A stretch of DNA of 64,000 bases from Sphingomonas pseudosanguinis (GTDB lineage Bacteria; Pseudomonadota; Alphaproteobacteria; Sphingomonadales; Sphingomonadaceae), in NCBI RefSeq assembly GCF_014196255.1, contig NZ_JACIDH010000002.1, positions 62,001 through 126,000 on the forward strand, given 5' to 3'. Position 1 is the stretch's first letter; every line of letters starts with the position of its first letter. This document shows, piece after piece, positions 38,250 through 48,500 of this stretch. The notes beneath the pieces are model-generated. The model was not told the DNA's origin. It worked only from the letters and a program-made list of their open reading frames with translations, and ran no database searches. The position numbers were made by a program, and so were the translations under genes.

Positions 38250-40279
38250 GGCTTCGCCGGTCCCAGGCGAAGCGTCGCGTCGAAGGTCGGGCCCATGGCG
38301 CGCGCAAAGGCATTGGTCACATGGCCGTGATCGGCGAACACGCTATGGCCGCTCTGGATGAAGTTGCACACGTCACGCCGACAGACGAATTTGCGCACGT
38401 CGATCAGCGACAATTTTCCATCCGACATCAGCCGCTTCTCCGTGTCGAGGACATTGGCGAAGTCCTGACGGAAGGCGGCGTTCGTCACGCCGGTGCGATG
38501 ACGCGGTCGGCCATGAAAGGCCAGATCGCGCGACACGACGCTGGGCAATTCATATTCCGGATTGGGGATGGCGGCGACCGCGTACACCGTCTTCCCCGCC
38601 GCGTTGAGTGCATCGACGGTTTCGGCGAAGCGGCGAGCGGCGGGCAGGAAGCGCTGATCGGGCGGCGTGGCGCGGCCCAGCCGCTTGCCGACCTCCTTGC
38701 GATATTGCGGCCAGTTCTGCGCCAGGATCACGGTCTTGGCGGGGAGCGCCGCGATCTCGCGGAAATTGCGGTTCTGGATTTGCGCGCAATTGGCGTCCTG
38801 TCCGCCGTTCACCGTCGGCGCGCAGCCATAGGCGTTGACCAGCACCGCCGAGCGGCCATGCAAGGCGGCGCGCAAGGCCGGGACATACATCTGGGCATGG
38901 CTGTCGCCCCACAGGATGACGTCCGCCTTGCGCGGATCGCGTGAGGGAAGGTCGATCGCGCAGGCATAATAGGCGCCCAGCCGCACGAAGGACGAAGGGC
39001 CACACCGCCAGCTATCGTCCTGATCGGCATTCAGGGCGACGATCGCGGGCGAAAAACGCTGCGGAAAGCCGTTGCCAACGATGAGCGCCAGACTGGCCAG
39101 CGCCATGACGGCACCGGCGGCGGCGGACCAGCTCCAGATCTTGGCGCGCGAATTCATATGCCGGAACGGACGCTCGACATAGCGCCAGGACAGATAGGCT
39201 GCGACGACCGACGCCGCGACCGCCACCGTCGCGATCACCGGCGTGATGGGGTCGATATAGGCGTAGCGGACGAAGGCGAGGATCGGCCAATGCCAGAGAT
39301 AGAGCGAATAGGAGATCAGGCCGATGAACCGCAGCGGCGCCGCCCCCAAGACGGGCGAGAGGCCATGCTCGCCCTTTTGGCCCGCCCAGATGATCAGTGC
39401 CGATCCCAGCACGGGGGGAATGGCGCTGAGGCCCGGAAACGGAGTGGTCGCGCTATAGGCCAGGACTGAATAGACGATCATCGCCACGCCGGCGAGGGCC
39501 GCCACGGCGCCAATCACGCGGTTGCGCACCGCCGGTATGATCCCCGTCGCCAGCAGCGATCCCGTCAGCAATTCCCATGCGCGCGACGGCATGAGATAGA
39601 AGGCCATGACGCCCTTCATATTTCCGACGAGGAATTGCGCGGCCCAGAAGGACGCGATCATCATTGCGACGATCGCGATCGGAAGGACCCGCCGGCGCCA
39701 CCGCCCCAGCACCAGGATGCAGAGCGGGAAGAAGATGTAGAACTGCTCCTCGACACCCAGCGACCAGGTGTGGAGTAACGGCCATGTCTCGGTGATCGTG
39801 GCGAAATAGCCCGACTGCCGCCAGAAATAGACGTTCGAGCCGAAGAGCAGCGCCGACCCCATGCTCTTGCCGAACGCCAGCAGGTCACCGGGAAGCAGGA
39901 GGACGAGGGCCGCGACCGTCGAGATCGTCATCATCGCGGTCAGCGCCGGCAGGATGCGGCGCAGGCGGCGTTCGTAGAAGCGGGTGATCGACGAGTCCTG
40001 GAGCAGGCCCGTCGTGATCAGAAAGCCGGAGATGACGAAGAAGACGTCGACGCCGACGAAGCCGCCGCGAAACAGCTCCACCCCGGCGTGAAAGAGCACG
40101 ACCGGCACGATCGCCAGCGCGCGCAGGCCATCGATGTCGGCGCGGTAGGCGATCTTGCTGGGCTGAAGCGGCGCGGCGGGCGTGTCATCGGCGGCGGCCG
40201 GCCGATGGCCATGATCATTCACGGTCGAAGGACGGATGAACGAATCGACGATGCTGCCGTTATGGGTGGTCGAGGACAT
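38246..40279 (-). CDS. Acyltransferase family protein with C-terminal SGNH domain (OafA/YrhL-like)
   Basis: 677-aa polysaccharide O-acyltransferase. The N-terminal 380 residues are the ten-helix acyltransferase_3 domain: YRADIDGLRALAIVPVVLFHAG, 'GGFVGVDVFFVISGFLIT' and RFYERRLRRILPAL are diagnostic, and LLHTWSLGVEEQFYIFFPL contains the active-site region. The C-terminal part is an SGNH hydrolase-like domain with VILWGDSHAQMYVPAL (Ser) and a distal 'SVFADHGHVTNAFAR' (Asp/His). It acylates surface glycans such as O-antigen or exopolysaccharide. Overlapping with the O-antigen ligase gene, it suggests a two-gene unit for modification and ligation of a surface glycan. Confidence 0.9.
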   Translation of the reverse strand: MSSTTHNGSIVDSFIRPSTVNDHGHRPAAADDTPAAPLQPSKIAYRADIDGLRALAIVPVVLFHAGVELFRGGFVGVDVFFVISGFLITTGLLQDSSITRFYERRLRRILPALTAMMTISTVAALVLLLPGDLLAFGKSMGSALLFGSNVYFWRQSGYFATITETWPLLHTWSLGVEEQFYIFFPLCILVLGRWRRRVLPIAIVAMMIASFWAAQFLVGNMKGVMAFYLMPSRAWELLTGSLLATGIIPAVRNRVIGAVAALAGVAMIVYSVLAYSATTPFPGLSAIPPVLGSALIIWAGQKGEHGLSPVLGAAPLRFIGLISYSLYLWHWPILAFVRYAYIDPITPVIATVAVAASVVAAYLSWRYVERPFRHMNSRAKIWSWSAAAGAVMALASLALIVGNGFPQRFSPAIVALNADQDDSWRCGPSSFVRLGAYYACAIDLPSRDPRKADVILWGDSHAQMYVPALRAALHGRSAVLVNAYGCAPTVNGGQDANCAQIQNRNFREIAALPAKTVILAQNWPQYRKEVGKRLGRATPPDQRFLPAARRFAETVDALNAAGKTVYAVAAIPNPEYELPSVVSRDLAFHGRPRHRTGVTNAAFRQDFANVLDTEKRLMSDGKLSLIDVRKFVCRRDVCNFIQSGHSVFADHGHVTNAFARAMGPTFDATLRLGPAKP

Positions 40280-40793
40280 GGTGACGGGCCGTCCGGCTTA
40301 TGCGCGATACAGGTCGACGGTCCGGCGCGGCCGAACGAACGCCGTGAGCGATCCCGTCGCGACATGCCCAATCCCCGATCGCACGGTGTCAAAGCCCATG
40401 ATCATCTCAACCCCTTCGATGGGTCGGGCTTAGATAGGCGATTTGTGCGACGCAACGCGGATGGCGTGCAGGCTGTATGGAGATGGGTCCCCGTTAAATC
40501 GCATCATTCGGCGTGTGACGGGCCGGTGATGTATCCGCTTCGCCAAGACCTAGAAGTTGGCCGATAAGATCAGAAAAGAACCTTAAAACAGAACCTTGAA
40601 GCGGCCTCCTGTCGCATATCCTGAGTGCCGCCGGCCGTTGGCCGCTCCCCCTATGTGCCCGGACATGCCCGTTGGAGACGCAGCCGCCTTTCGAGATGTG
40701 TTCGCCTTTGGGACGGCCGCGGGCAAATCCGCTCCGTCCGCAAAGGGCTTTCAGGTCGGACACCCGACCGTCGCATATGAGGATGGGCGGCGG
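40280..40793. other. Intergenic region, no gene supported
   Basis: 514 bases between the acyltransferase and the aldo/keto reductase, both on the minus strand. Several short frames on each strand lack start signals and family features. The acyltransferase promoter must lie in the first 100-200 bases; the rest shows nothing I can name. Confidence 0.4.
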
Positions 40794-41876
40794 TTACGAG
40801 CCGACCGGAACCCCCTGTGCCGCCGGCATGTCGACGATGTCCGAGGACTCCGCCCACAGGTTGATCCCGCCATCCTCGGCCGCCCGGTCGATGGCGGCCA
40901 GTTCCTCAGCCAAGAAGTCCAATCGCCGTACCGCGTCGAGCGAGTCGTCCAACTGCTCGACGGTGCGTGCGCCGATCAAGGCGGAGGTCACGCGGGGATC
41001 GCGCAGCGTCCAGGCGATGGCCATCTGCGCCAGCGTCTGTCCGCGCGCCGCCGCGATCTCGTGCAACCGGCGGATCGCCGCGAGATTGGCGTCGGTCAGC
41101 AGCGATTGCGACAGCGACCCGCCGCGACTGGCGCGCGCATCCTGGGGAACGCCGTTCAGATATTTGTCGGTCAGCATGCCCTGTGCCAGCGGCGAGAAGG
41201 CGATGCAGCCGGTGCCGAGATCCTCCAGCGTCGCCCGAAGCTCGCGCTCGATCCACCGGTTCAGGATGGAATAGCTGGGCTGGTGGATGAAGAGCGGCAC
41301 CTTCTCCTCCGCCAGGATCGCGGCGGCACGGCGGGTCAGGCCCGGCTCATAGGAGGACAGACCGATATAGAGCGCCTTGCCCTGCCGGTGGAGCTGGACG
41401 AGCGCGCCCATCGTCTCTTCCAGCGGGGTGGTCGGGTCGACGCGGTGCGAGTAGAAGATGTCGACATAGTCGACGCCCATCCGCTTCAGGCTCTGGTCGC
41501 AGCTGGCGATCAGATATTTCTTGGACGAGCCGATGTCGCCATAAGGCCCCGGCCACATGTCCCATCCCGCCTTGGTCGAGATGATCAGTTCGTCGCGGTG
41601 CCGCGCGAAGTCGCTGGCGAGCACGCGGCCGAAATTCTCCTCCGCCGAACCATAGGGCGGGCCGTAATTGTTCGCGAGGTCGAAATGGGTGACCCCGCGA
41701 TCAAAGGCGCGGCGCAGGATCGCGCGGCCCGTCTCGAAGACGTCGGTACCGCCGAAATTCTGCCACAGCCCCAGGCTGATCGCCGGCAGGCGAAGGCCGC
41801 TGCGCCCGACGCGGCGATAGGGCATGCCGGCGTCATAACGGTGGGCATCGGCGGTGTAGGGCGTGGAAAAGGGCAT
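40794..41876 (-). CDS. mgrA: L-glyceraldehyde 3-phosphate reductase-type aldo/keto reductase
   Basis: 360-aa NADPH-dependent aldo/keto reductase closely following the E. coli YghZ sequence by eye: RRVGRSGLRLPAISLGLWQNFG, THFDLANNYGPPYGSAEENFGR, ISTKAGWDMWPGPYGDIGS and 'YVDIFYSHRVD' line up. The catalytic tetrad Asp-Tyr-Lys-His is present in those segments (DLANNY, STK, SHR). E. coli YghZ reduces L-glyceraldehyde 3-phosphate, and methylglyoxal, so a detoxification role is likely. I set the start at the ATG at 41876 giving MPFSTPYTADAHRYDAG. A longer frame upstream is not family-like. No operon partners. Confidence 0.9.
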   Translation of the reverse strand: MPFSTPYTADAHRYDAGMPYRRVGRSGLRLPAISLGLWQNFGGTDVFETGRAILRRAFDRGVTHFDLANNYGPPYGSAEENFGRVLASDFARHRDELIISTKAGWDMWPGPYGDIGSSKKYLIASCDQSLKRMGVDYVDIFYSHRVDPTTPLEETMGALVQLHRQGKALYIGLSSYEPGLTRRAAAILAEEKVPLFIHQPSYSILNRWIERELRATLEDLGTGCIAFSPLAQGMLTDKYLNGVPQDARASRGGSLSQSLLTDANLAAIRRLHEIAAARGQTLAQMAIAWTLRDPRVTSALIGARTVEQLDDSLDAVRRLDFLAEELAAIDRAAEDGGINLWAESSDIVDMPAAQGVPVGS

Positions 41877-42117
41877 GGGAGGTCCTCGAATATCACGACC
41901 ATCTAATCCGGGCGGCGCAGCGGTGCCAATGGCCTGGGTCAAGATGACGGCGGGGTTCGAACGGATCGGGACATCCGCCGTTCCGCGTGTGTTCAAGGAC
42001 TTGCACGCCTCCTAGCGGAGGAACCCTATCGGCCTTCGGCTCTTCAAGGCCAGGTTGTTGATCCAGATGATGGTCCGCCCATCGTCTGGTCGCCCCTGTC
42101 GAGTGAGGAGAGAGACG

Positions 42118-42921
42118 ATGGATCTGGGTATCAAGGGGCGCATCGCGCTCATCAGCGGATCGGATTCGGGCATGGGCAAGGAAACCGCACGCCTGCTCCT
42201 GGAGGCCGGCGTTCGCGTCGCGCTGACCGACAAGCCGGGCGGCACGATCGACGAGGCGGTCGCCGAGCTGGCACCGCTGGGCGAGGTGATCGCGGTCACC
42301 GGCGATGTCACCAAGCCTGACGATGTCGCCGCGCTGTGGCGTGAGGTCCGCGAGCGGCTGGGCGAACCGGACATCTATGTCAACGCCGCCGGCGTGACCG
42401 GGGCCACCGGCGACTTCCTGGAGATCGACGATGCCGGCTGGCAGCAGACGCTCGACATCGACCTGATGGGCGCGGTGCGCATGTGCCGCGAAGCGATCCC
42501 GGCGATGCGCGCCAAGGGCTGGGGCCGGATCGTGCTGTTCGCTTCGGAGGATGCGGTGCAGCCCTATATCGACGAGCTTCCCTATTGCGCCGCCAAGGCC
42601 GGCATCCTCAGCTTGGCCAAGGGGCTTTCCAAGGCCTATGGTTGCGACAATGTGCTGGTGAACACGGTATCGCCGGCCTTCATCGCCACGCCGATGACCG
42701 ACAAGATGATGGAGAAGCGGGCCAAGGAGAAGGGCACCAGCTTCGACGAGGCGATCGACAGCTTCCTGGAGGAAGAGCGCCCCGGCATGGTGCTGAAGCG
42801 GCGCGGCCGGCCCGAAGAGGTGGCGGCAGCGGTCGCCTTCCTGTGTTCGGAGCGGGCGAGCTTCATCAACGGTGCCGGTATCCGCGTCGATTCCGGATCG
42901 GTGTTCACCATCGCCGGGTAA
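42118..42921 (+). CDS. SDR family NAD(P)-dependent oxidoreductase
   Basis: 267-aa short-chain dehydrogenase. The cofactor motif is ISGSDSGMGKETA (about residues 13-25), the NNAG-like element is VNAAG, and the catalytic Tyr156-x3-Lys160 lies in PYCAAKAG with the serine in FASEDA. The C-terminal 'ERPGMVLKRRGRPEEVAAAVAFLCSERASFINGAGIRVDSGSV' is typical. A good ribosome binding site (GAGGAGAG) precedes the ATG. The longer in-frame start at 42055 is not family-like. Its substrate is unknown; location beside GH16 and the aldo/keto reductase gives no firm hint. Confidence 0.9.
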   Translation: MDLGIKGRIALISGSDSGMGKETARLLLEAGVRVALTDKPGGTIDEAVAELAPLGEVIAVTGDVTKPDDVAALWREVRERLGEPDIYVNAAGVTGATGDFLEIDDAGWQQTLDIDLMGAVRMCREAIPAMRAKGWGRIVLFASEDAVQPYIDELPYCAAKAGILSLAKGLSKAYGCDNVLVNTVSPAFIATPMTDKMMEKRAKEKGTSFDEAIDSFLEEERPGMVLKRRGRPEEVAAAVAFLCSERASFINGAGIRVDSGSVFTIAG

Positions 42922-42934
42922 GGCATCCACCTTT

Positions 42935-42981
42935 CCGCTTGCGCGACGGGTCCGCTGAGGGGACAAGTCGCGCAAAAGCGG
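42935..42981 (+). other. Inverted repeat between SDR and GH16 genes
   Basis: CCGCTTGCGCGAC (42935-42947) and GTCGCGCAAAAGCGG (42967-42981) can pair over 13 positions with a two-base bulge. It ends just before the GAGGGG ribosome binding site of the GH16 gene. It could be a terminator for the SDR gene, or a structure controlling GH16 translation. Confidence 0.5.
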
Positions 42982-42989
42982 AGGGGATC

Positions 42990-43847
42990 ATGGATAGGCA
43001 TTGGGTCTTGCTGGCATCAGTGGCGTTGCTGGCGACTGGGGCGGCGGCGCAGGAGACGCCGACCGGCTCCCTGGGTGCGACCAACTATGCTGTCGACGAG
43101 CCTATGCCGACGCCCGGCGGCGCGCCCAGTTTCCGCGACGAGTTCGCCACGCGCATCGACCCGGGCCGGTGGCGCTGGGATACCGAGCGTAACAAGGCCG
43201 GCTGGTATAATAACGAGCTGCAATATTATCCCGGTCCCGACCGCTCCAACGCGCGGGTCGAAAACGGCGCATTGGTGTTGGAGGCGCGGCATGAGGCGGC
43301 GAAGGATGCGCCCGATTGGGGTGGGCAGGCCTATACCTCCGCCAAGCTGGTGACGCGCCAGTCGCTCGGCTATGGCTTTTACGAGATCCGCGCCAGGCTG
43401 CCATGCGGGCGGGGCACGTGGCCGGCGATCTGGTTGCTGCCGACGAGTGGCGGTCCCTGGCCGGCGGCGGGCGAGATCGACATCATGGAGATGGTCGGCT
43501 GGAACCCCGACGTCGTCCATGCGACCATCCATTCCGCCGCCTATAATCATGCCAAGGGGACGCAGCGCGGAGCCGAGACCCGCGTCGCCGATGCCTGCAC
43601 CGCCTATCACCGCTATCAACTCGACTGGACGCCGCAGGCGATCACCATCGGCGTCGATGGTCGCGCCTATATGAAGGTGCGCAACGATCGGCCGGGCGGG
43701 GCGGTGGCTTGGCCCTTCACCCGGCCCTATGCGCTGATCCTCAATCTGGCGGTCGGCGGCGACTGGGGCGGCAAGAAAGGCGTTGACGATGCCGCGCTGC
43801 CCCAGCGGATGTCGGTCGATTACGTACGCTATTGGCAGGCGAAATGA
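42990..43847 (+). CDS. Glycoside hydrolase family 16 protein (laminarinase-like)
   Basis: 285-aa secreted beta-glucanase. A signal peptide (MDRHWVLLASVALLATGAAAQE) is followed by a beta-jelly-roll catalytic domain: 'PSFRDEF', 'WYNNELQYY', SAKLVTRQSLGYGFYEIRARLP and the catalytic block AGEIDIMEMVGWNP with nucleophile Glu162, Asp164 and acid/base Glu167 (ExDxxE). Later NDRPGGAVAWPFTRPYALILNLAVGGDWGG is the C-terminal family signature. It likely cleaves beta-1,3- or mixed-linkage glucans such as laminarin in the periplasm. The start is the ATG at 42990 behind GAGGGG. Its product supports a plant or algal polysaccharide diet, along with the genes near 53-64 kb. Confidence 0.93.
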   Translation: MDRHWVLLASVALLATGAAAQETPTGSLGATNYAVDEPMPTPGGAPSFRDEFATRIDPGRWRWDTERNKAGWYNNELQYYPGPDRSNARVENGALVLEARHEAAKDAPDWGGQAYTSAKLVTRQSLGYGFYEIRARLPCGRGTWPAIWLLPTSGGPWPAAGEIDIMEMVGWNPDVVHATIHSAAYNHAKGTQRGAETRVADACTAYHRYQLDWTPQAITIGVDGRAYMKVRNDRPGGAVAWPFTRPYALILNLAVGGDWGGKKGVDDAALPQRMSVDYVRYWQAK

Positions 43848-43871
43848 TCCTCCCCGGACAGGCAAGGACCC

Positions 43872-45230
43872 TTAGAGTAGCGTGCCCGACAGGATCGCCA
43901 GCGCGATCGTGAAATAGATGACGAGGCCGGTCACATCGACCAGCGTCGCCACGAACGGCGCCGAGGCGCTGGCCGGATCGAAGCCCAGCTTTTGCAGGAC
44001 GAAGGGCAGCATCGATCCAGCCAGCGATCCGAAGGTCACGATCCCGACCAGCCCGGTGCCGACCGTCATGGCGACCAGCCCCCAATGCGGGCCGTAATCG
44101 TAAAAGCCCAGTGTCTGCCACAGCGCGATCCGCGCCATGCCGAGCAGCCCCAGGATCGCACCCAGCGTCAGCCCCGCCGGCAATTCACGCAAAGCGACCC
44201 GCCACCAGTCGCGCACCCGCACCTGGCCCAGCGCCAGCGCGCGGATGATCAGCGAGGTCGCCTGGCTGCCGCTATTGCCGCCCGAGCTCATGATCAGCGG
44301 GATGAACAGCGTCAGGACGACGGCGCGCTCCAGCTCGGACTCGAAATGCTGCATCGCGCTGGCGGTCAGCATTTCGGAGAAGAACAGGATGCTCAGCCAG
44401 CCCGCACGCTTGCGGATCATCGCGAGAAAGCCGGTTTCCAGATAAGGATTGTCGAGCGCCTCGACGCCGCCGAAGCGCTGCGTGTCCTCGGTATGTGCCT
44501 CGACCAGCGCGTCGAGCACGTCGTCGACGGTGACGATGCCGATCGGGCGGCCCTGTTCGTCGATGACCGGCAGTGCGAGCAGATCGTGGCGGCGGATCAG
44601 ATGCGCCACCTCTTCGCGGTCGGTGGTCGGCGCGACGGTGATCGGGTCATGGCCGCGCGCCAGATCGATCGCCAGCGACGCCGGCTCGGCGGCGATCAAC
44701 TGGCGCAGCGAGACGGTCGCGACCAGCCGGCCCTGCGGCTCCAGCAGGAAGACCGAATAGACGGTTTCGCGGCTGCGCTCGACGGTGCGGATATGCGCCA
44801 GCACGTCCGCGACGGTCGCGTCGGCGGGGCTGGCCACATATTCGGTGGTCATCATGCCGCCGGCACTGTCGGGTGGCCAGCGCAGCAGCGTGTCGATCGA
44901 GGCGCGGACGGTGGCGGGCAGGCCGGCGCGCAGCGCGGCGGCATCCTCCTCGTCCATCTCGGCCAGCACGTCGGCGGCGCGGTCCTCCGCCATCTGCGCG
45001 ATCAGCGCGACGGCGCGAGTGGGCGCCAGGCGCGTCAGCAGGTCGGCGGCGCAGCGCAGTTCCGGGCTGTCCAGCACGGCGACGGCGCGGCCGTCGGGCA
45101 TTTGCGTGAGCGCATCGGCCGCATCCTCGAGGGGAAGCGACTGGAGCGTGTCGACGAGGTCGGCGATGGAGACACCGCGACGGGATGAACGGAAACCGGC
45201 GGCGACGCCGGCAATCAGATCGTTGACCAT
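43872..45230 (-). CDS. mgtE: Magnesium transporter MgtE
   Basis: 452-aa Mg2+ channel/transporter. In order: N-terminal superhelical domain (about 1-130), two CBS domains (130-250) with MTTEYVASPADATVADVLAHI and RRHDLLALPVIDEQGRPIGIVTVDDVLDAL, a plug helix, and five transmembrane helices with LIMSSGGNSGSQATSLIIRALALGQ, the family hallmark, and PFVATLVDVTGLVIYF at the end. Cytosolic Mg2+ binding to the N and CBS domains closes the pore in the known structure. Ribosome binding site AAAGG. An RNA leader lies directly upstream. Confidence 0.95.
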   Translation of the reverse strand: MVNDLIAGVAAGFRSSRRGVSIADLVDTLQSLPLEDAADALTQMPDGRAVAVLDSPELRCAADLLTRLAPTRAVALIAQMAEDRAADVLAEMDEEDAAALRAGLPATVRASIDTLLRWPPDSAGGMMTTEYVASPADATVADVLAHIRTVERSRETVYSVFLLEPQGRLVATVSLRQLIAAEPASLAIDLARGHDPITVAPTTDREEVAHLIRRHDLLALPVIDEQGRPIGIVTVDDVLDALVEAHTEDTQRFGGVEALDNPYLETGFLAMIRKRAGWLSILFFSEMLTASAMQHFESELERAVVLTLFIPLIMSSGGNSGSQATSLIIRALALGQVRVRDWWRVALRELPAGLTLGAILGLLGMARIALWQTLGFYDYGPHWGLVAMTVGTGLVGIVTFGSLAGSMLPFVLQKLGFDPASASAPFVATLVDVTGLVIYFTIALAILSGTLL

Positions 45231-45236
45231 GGTAAA

Positions 45237-45331
45237 CCTTTCGACCGCACGACCCGGGCGGACGAAAGCCAGTCGCGAAACTAGCGGTCGAGCCCGAGGC
45301 GTGCGGCGCTACTGGAACTGTCGCTGGACAT
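45237..45331 (-). promoter_or_regulatory. Candidate mgtE leader: short ORF and hairpin next to the ribosome binding site
   Basis: On the mgtE strand a 16-codon ORF (45331 to 45281; MSSDSSSSAARLGLDR then TAG) is followed by an 8-bp stem formed by GCGGTCGA (45284-45291) and TCGACCGC (45241-45248), with about 35 bases in the loop. The 3' arm abuts the AAAGG at 45237-45240 that should be mgtE's ribosome binding site. The 5' arm is inside the last codons of the short ORF, so a ribosome translating it would open the stem. This is the geometry of a translational attenuator. No match to known Mg riboswitches was seen. Confidence 0.45.
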
Positions 45332-45517
45332 GTTCTCGCTTTCTGGAACGACGCAGGGGCTCCCACGCCTGGGCCGCCCTCTGCGCTCGGGGCAGACGGT
45401 CGTCAACACCCGCGCGGGAAAGTTCCGGCCCCCTGACACTTTTTTCACGAAGCGACCAAGGGACCCCGGCACCGGCTCCGTCTGGAAGGGCAAAAGCATC
45501 CAAAGGGGACCTTATCC

Positions 45518-48500
45518 GTGCATCGCCTGCTTTTCGCCTCGACCGCGACGCTTGCCCTGGTGGCCGGCTCGGCGGCGTCGGCCCAGACCGTGATCGACAT
45601 CAAGCGAACCACGCCCGTCCGCACCGCGACCATCAAGAACGGCGCGGCCGACGACATCAACATCGTGGCGGCGGGCAGCGTCGTCACCAGCGGCGGTACG
45701 GCGGTCAGCCTGGATAGCAATAACAAGGTCGCCAATGCCGGCACCATCCAGATCACCGACGCCAATGACGCGATCGGCATCGGCGCGGCCGCCGGGGTGA
45801 CCGGCGAGATCACCAATAGCGGCAAGATCGTCCTGGATGAGAGCTATACGCCGACCGATCTCGACAAGGACGGCGATCTGGACGGCCCGTTCGCGCAAGG
45901 ATCGCGTCGCACCGGCATCCGGACGGCGGGGGCCTTTGCCGGCAATGTCACCAATAGCGGCGAGATCACGATCGAGGGCAACGACTCGGCCGGCATCCAT
46001 CTGAACGGGCCGCTGACCGGCAATCTGGCGCAGTCGGGCAAGGTCAACGTGCTGGGCGACCGCTCGGTCGGTGTCCGCACCGGTGCGGTGTCGGGCAACG
46101 TGACGCTGGGCGGCACCACCACGGCGGTGGGGCAGGGCGCGGTCGGCGCGCGGATCGACGGCGATGTCGGCGGCGCGCTCACGATCGAGGGCGGTATCGG
46201 CTCGACCGGCTATCGCTACACCACGCCGCCGACCGATGTGTCGAAGCTCGATCCCGACGATCTGTTGCAGGGCGGGTCGGCGCTGATCGTTGGCGGCAAT
46301 GTCGCGGGCGGGATTACGCTGGGCAACGCCACGGGCAAGGTGGCGGACGTCATCTCCAACGGCGCCGCCCCCGCGATGCAGATCGGCGCGACCGACCGGG
46401 CGATCGTGATCGGCGCGACCGGTGGCGCGACCCCGGCGGCGGGGCTGGTGGTCAATGGCCGCATCTCGGGCGTCGGCGTCTATAGCGGGGTGAAGGCTAC
46501 CGCGCTGGCGATCGGTGGCCTCGGCGGCAATGTCCAGATCGCGCAAGGCGTCGCGGTCGGCGGAACGATACAGGCCAGCGCCAATGGCGCGGAGGCGACC
46601 GCGATCCGCTTCGGCGCAGGGGCCGCGACACCCGAGCTGCGCAATGGTGGCACGATTGCCGCGACCGGAGGCGGCGCGCCCGCGACGGTCACCACGGCGG
46701 TGCTGATCGACACCGGGGCCAGCCTGCCGACGATCCGTAACAGCGGCAGCATCAAGGCGACCGCCGCCACCGCTTCGGCCACCGCGATCCTCGACCGCAC
46801 CGGCGGGCTGACCCTGGTCGAGAATAGTGGCGCGATCGCGGGCGCCGGCGCGGATTCGTCGCGCAGCGTCGCGATCGACCTGTCGGCGAACAGCAGCGGC
46901 GCGGTGGTGCGTCAGATCGCCCCGGCGACGGGTGCGGCCGCCCCGACCATCACCGGGGCGATCCGCTTCGGCAGCGGCAACGACCGGCTGGAGATCGCGG
47001 CCGGCACCGTCTCGGGTGATGTCGGGTTCGGGGCCGGCAACAACCGATTGGAGATGAGCGGCACCGGTATCTATGCCGGCACCGCGACCTTCGGTGCGGG
47101 CGCGGACAGCCTGGTCATCGGCGGCACGGCACGGTTCGACGGGGTCGCCGACTTCGCCGGGCTGGGGCAGGATACGCTGTCGATCACCGGCAAGGGCGTC
47201 TTCGCCGGACGGCTGGCGAATAGCGGCCATGTCGCGGTCAGCGTCGCCAGCGGCGGTGGCACCTTCGCCACCAATGGCGTGACCAACATCGCCTCGCTGA
47301 CCATGGCCGACCAGTCGATCCTGAGCGTTGCGCTCGACAAGACCAACCCCACCGCCAACCTGATCCAGGTCGGCGGGGCGACCACCATCGGCGCGAACAG
47401 CCAGTTGGCGCTGCGCGTCTCGGGCGGGGCGGACGTGACCGGACGCTATATCGTTCTGCGCTCGGGTACGCTGACGGGGGCGAACAATCTGTCGCTCGCG
47501 CCATCGGCCATGCCCTTTCTCTACAAGGGCGCGATCGTCGCGGCGCAGCCCAACGAGATCGCGGTCGAGGTCAGCCGTAAGGCGAAAACCGAACTCGGGC
47601 TGAATGGTGCCGGCGTCAGCGCCTTCGATGCGATCGACGCCGCGATCGGCAGCGATGCCAAGCTCGCCGACTCGATCCGCGGCATTTACGACGGCGCGGC
47701 CTTCCGGGGCGCGATCGAGCAGATGCTGCCCAACTATGCCGGCGGCGTGTTCGAGGGCGTGACGCTCGCCTCGCGCACGGCGGCGGCACAGCTGCGCGAA
47801 CCGGCGGGCGAGTTCAGCGAGGAAGGCAAATGGGGCTATTGGCTGTCGCCGCTGGGCTGGGACTCGTCCAAGGGCACCCGCTCGACGCGCAGCTATGACG
47901 TGCGCGGCTGGGGCGTCAGCGGCGGCATCGAGCACAAGACCGATGCCGGCAATTTCGGCGCGTCGCTCGCCTATCTGAAGGGCCGCGACAATGAAGGCTC
48001 GGCGGTCAACCGGGTCGATCACAGCCAATATGAGCTGGCCGGCTTCTGGCGCGCGCGCTGGGGCGCATGGGCGGCGCAGGCCCGCGCCTCGGCGGCGTTC
48101 ATCAACTTCGACTCGCAACGCCAGTTCGACGGCGTGATCGGCTCGGAAGCGGTGCAGCGCCGCGCCACCGCCGACTGGAAGGGCATGCTGTATTCCGGCT
48201 CGGGCTCGGTTTCCTACGAACATTGGGTCGGCCAGTTCAATATTCGCCCGATCCTGGCTGTCGACTATTACCGATTGAACGAGGATGGCTATCGCGAGGT
48301 TGGCGGCGGCACCGGCTATGACCTGACCGTGCGCAAGCGCAACAGCGACGAACTCGCGCTGACCGCCAGCGTCGCGGCGGGCATCAATTTCGGTGGCGAC
48401 AATCGCTATGCGCAGTGGAGCCGCCTGGAGGTCGAGGCCGGCCGGCGCGAGCGGATCGCCGGTGCGCTGGGCCGTACGGTGGCCAGCTTCGGCGACGGTA

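Noticed and set aside
45231..45517. M-box (ykoK) magnesium riboswitch before mgtE
   Set aside because: I could not find the long multi-helix consensus. Only the short ORF and one hairpin are visible, reported instead as a candidate leader.
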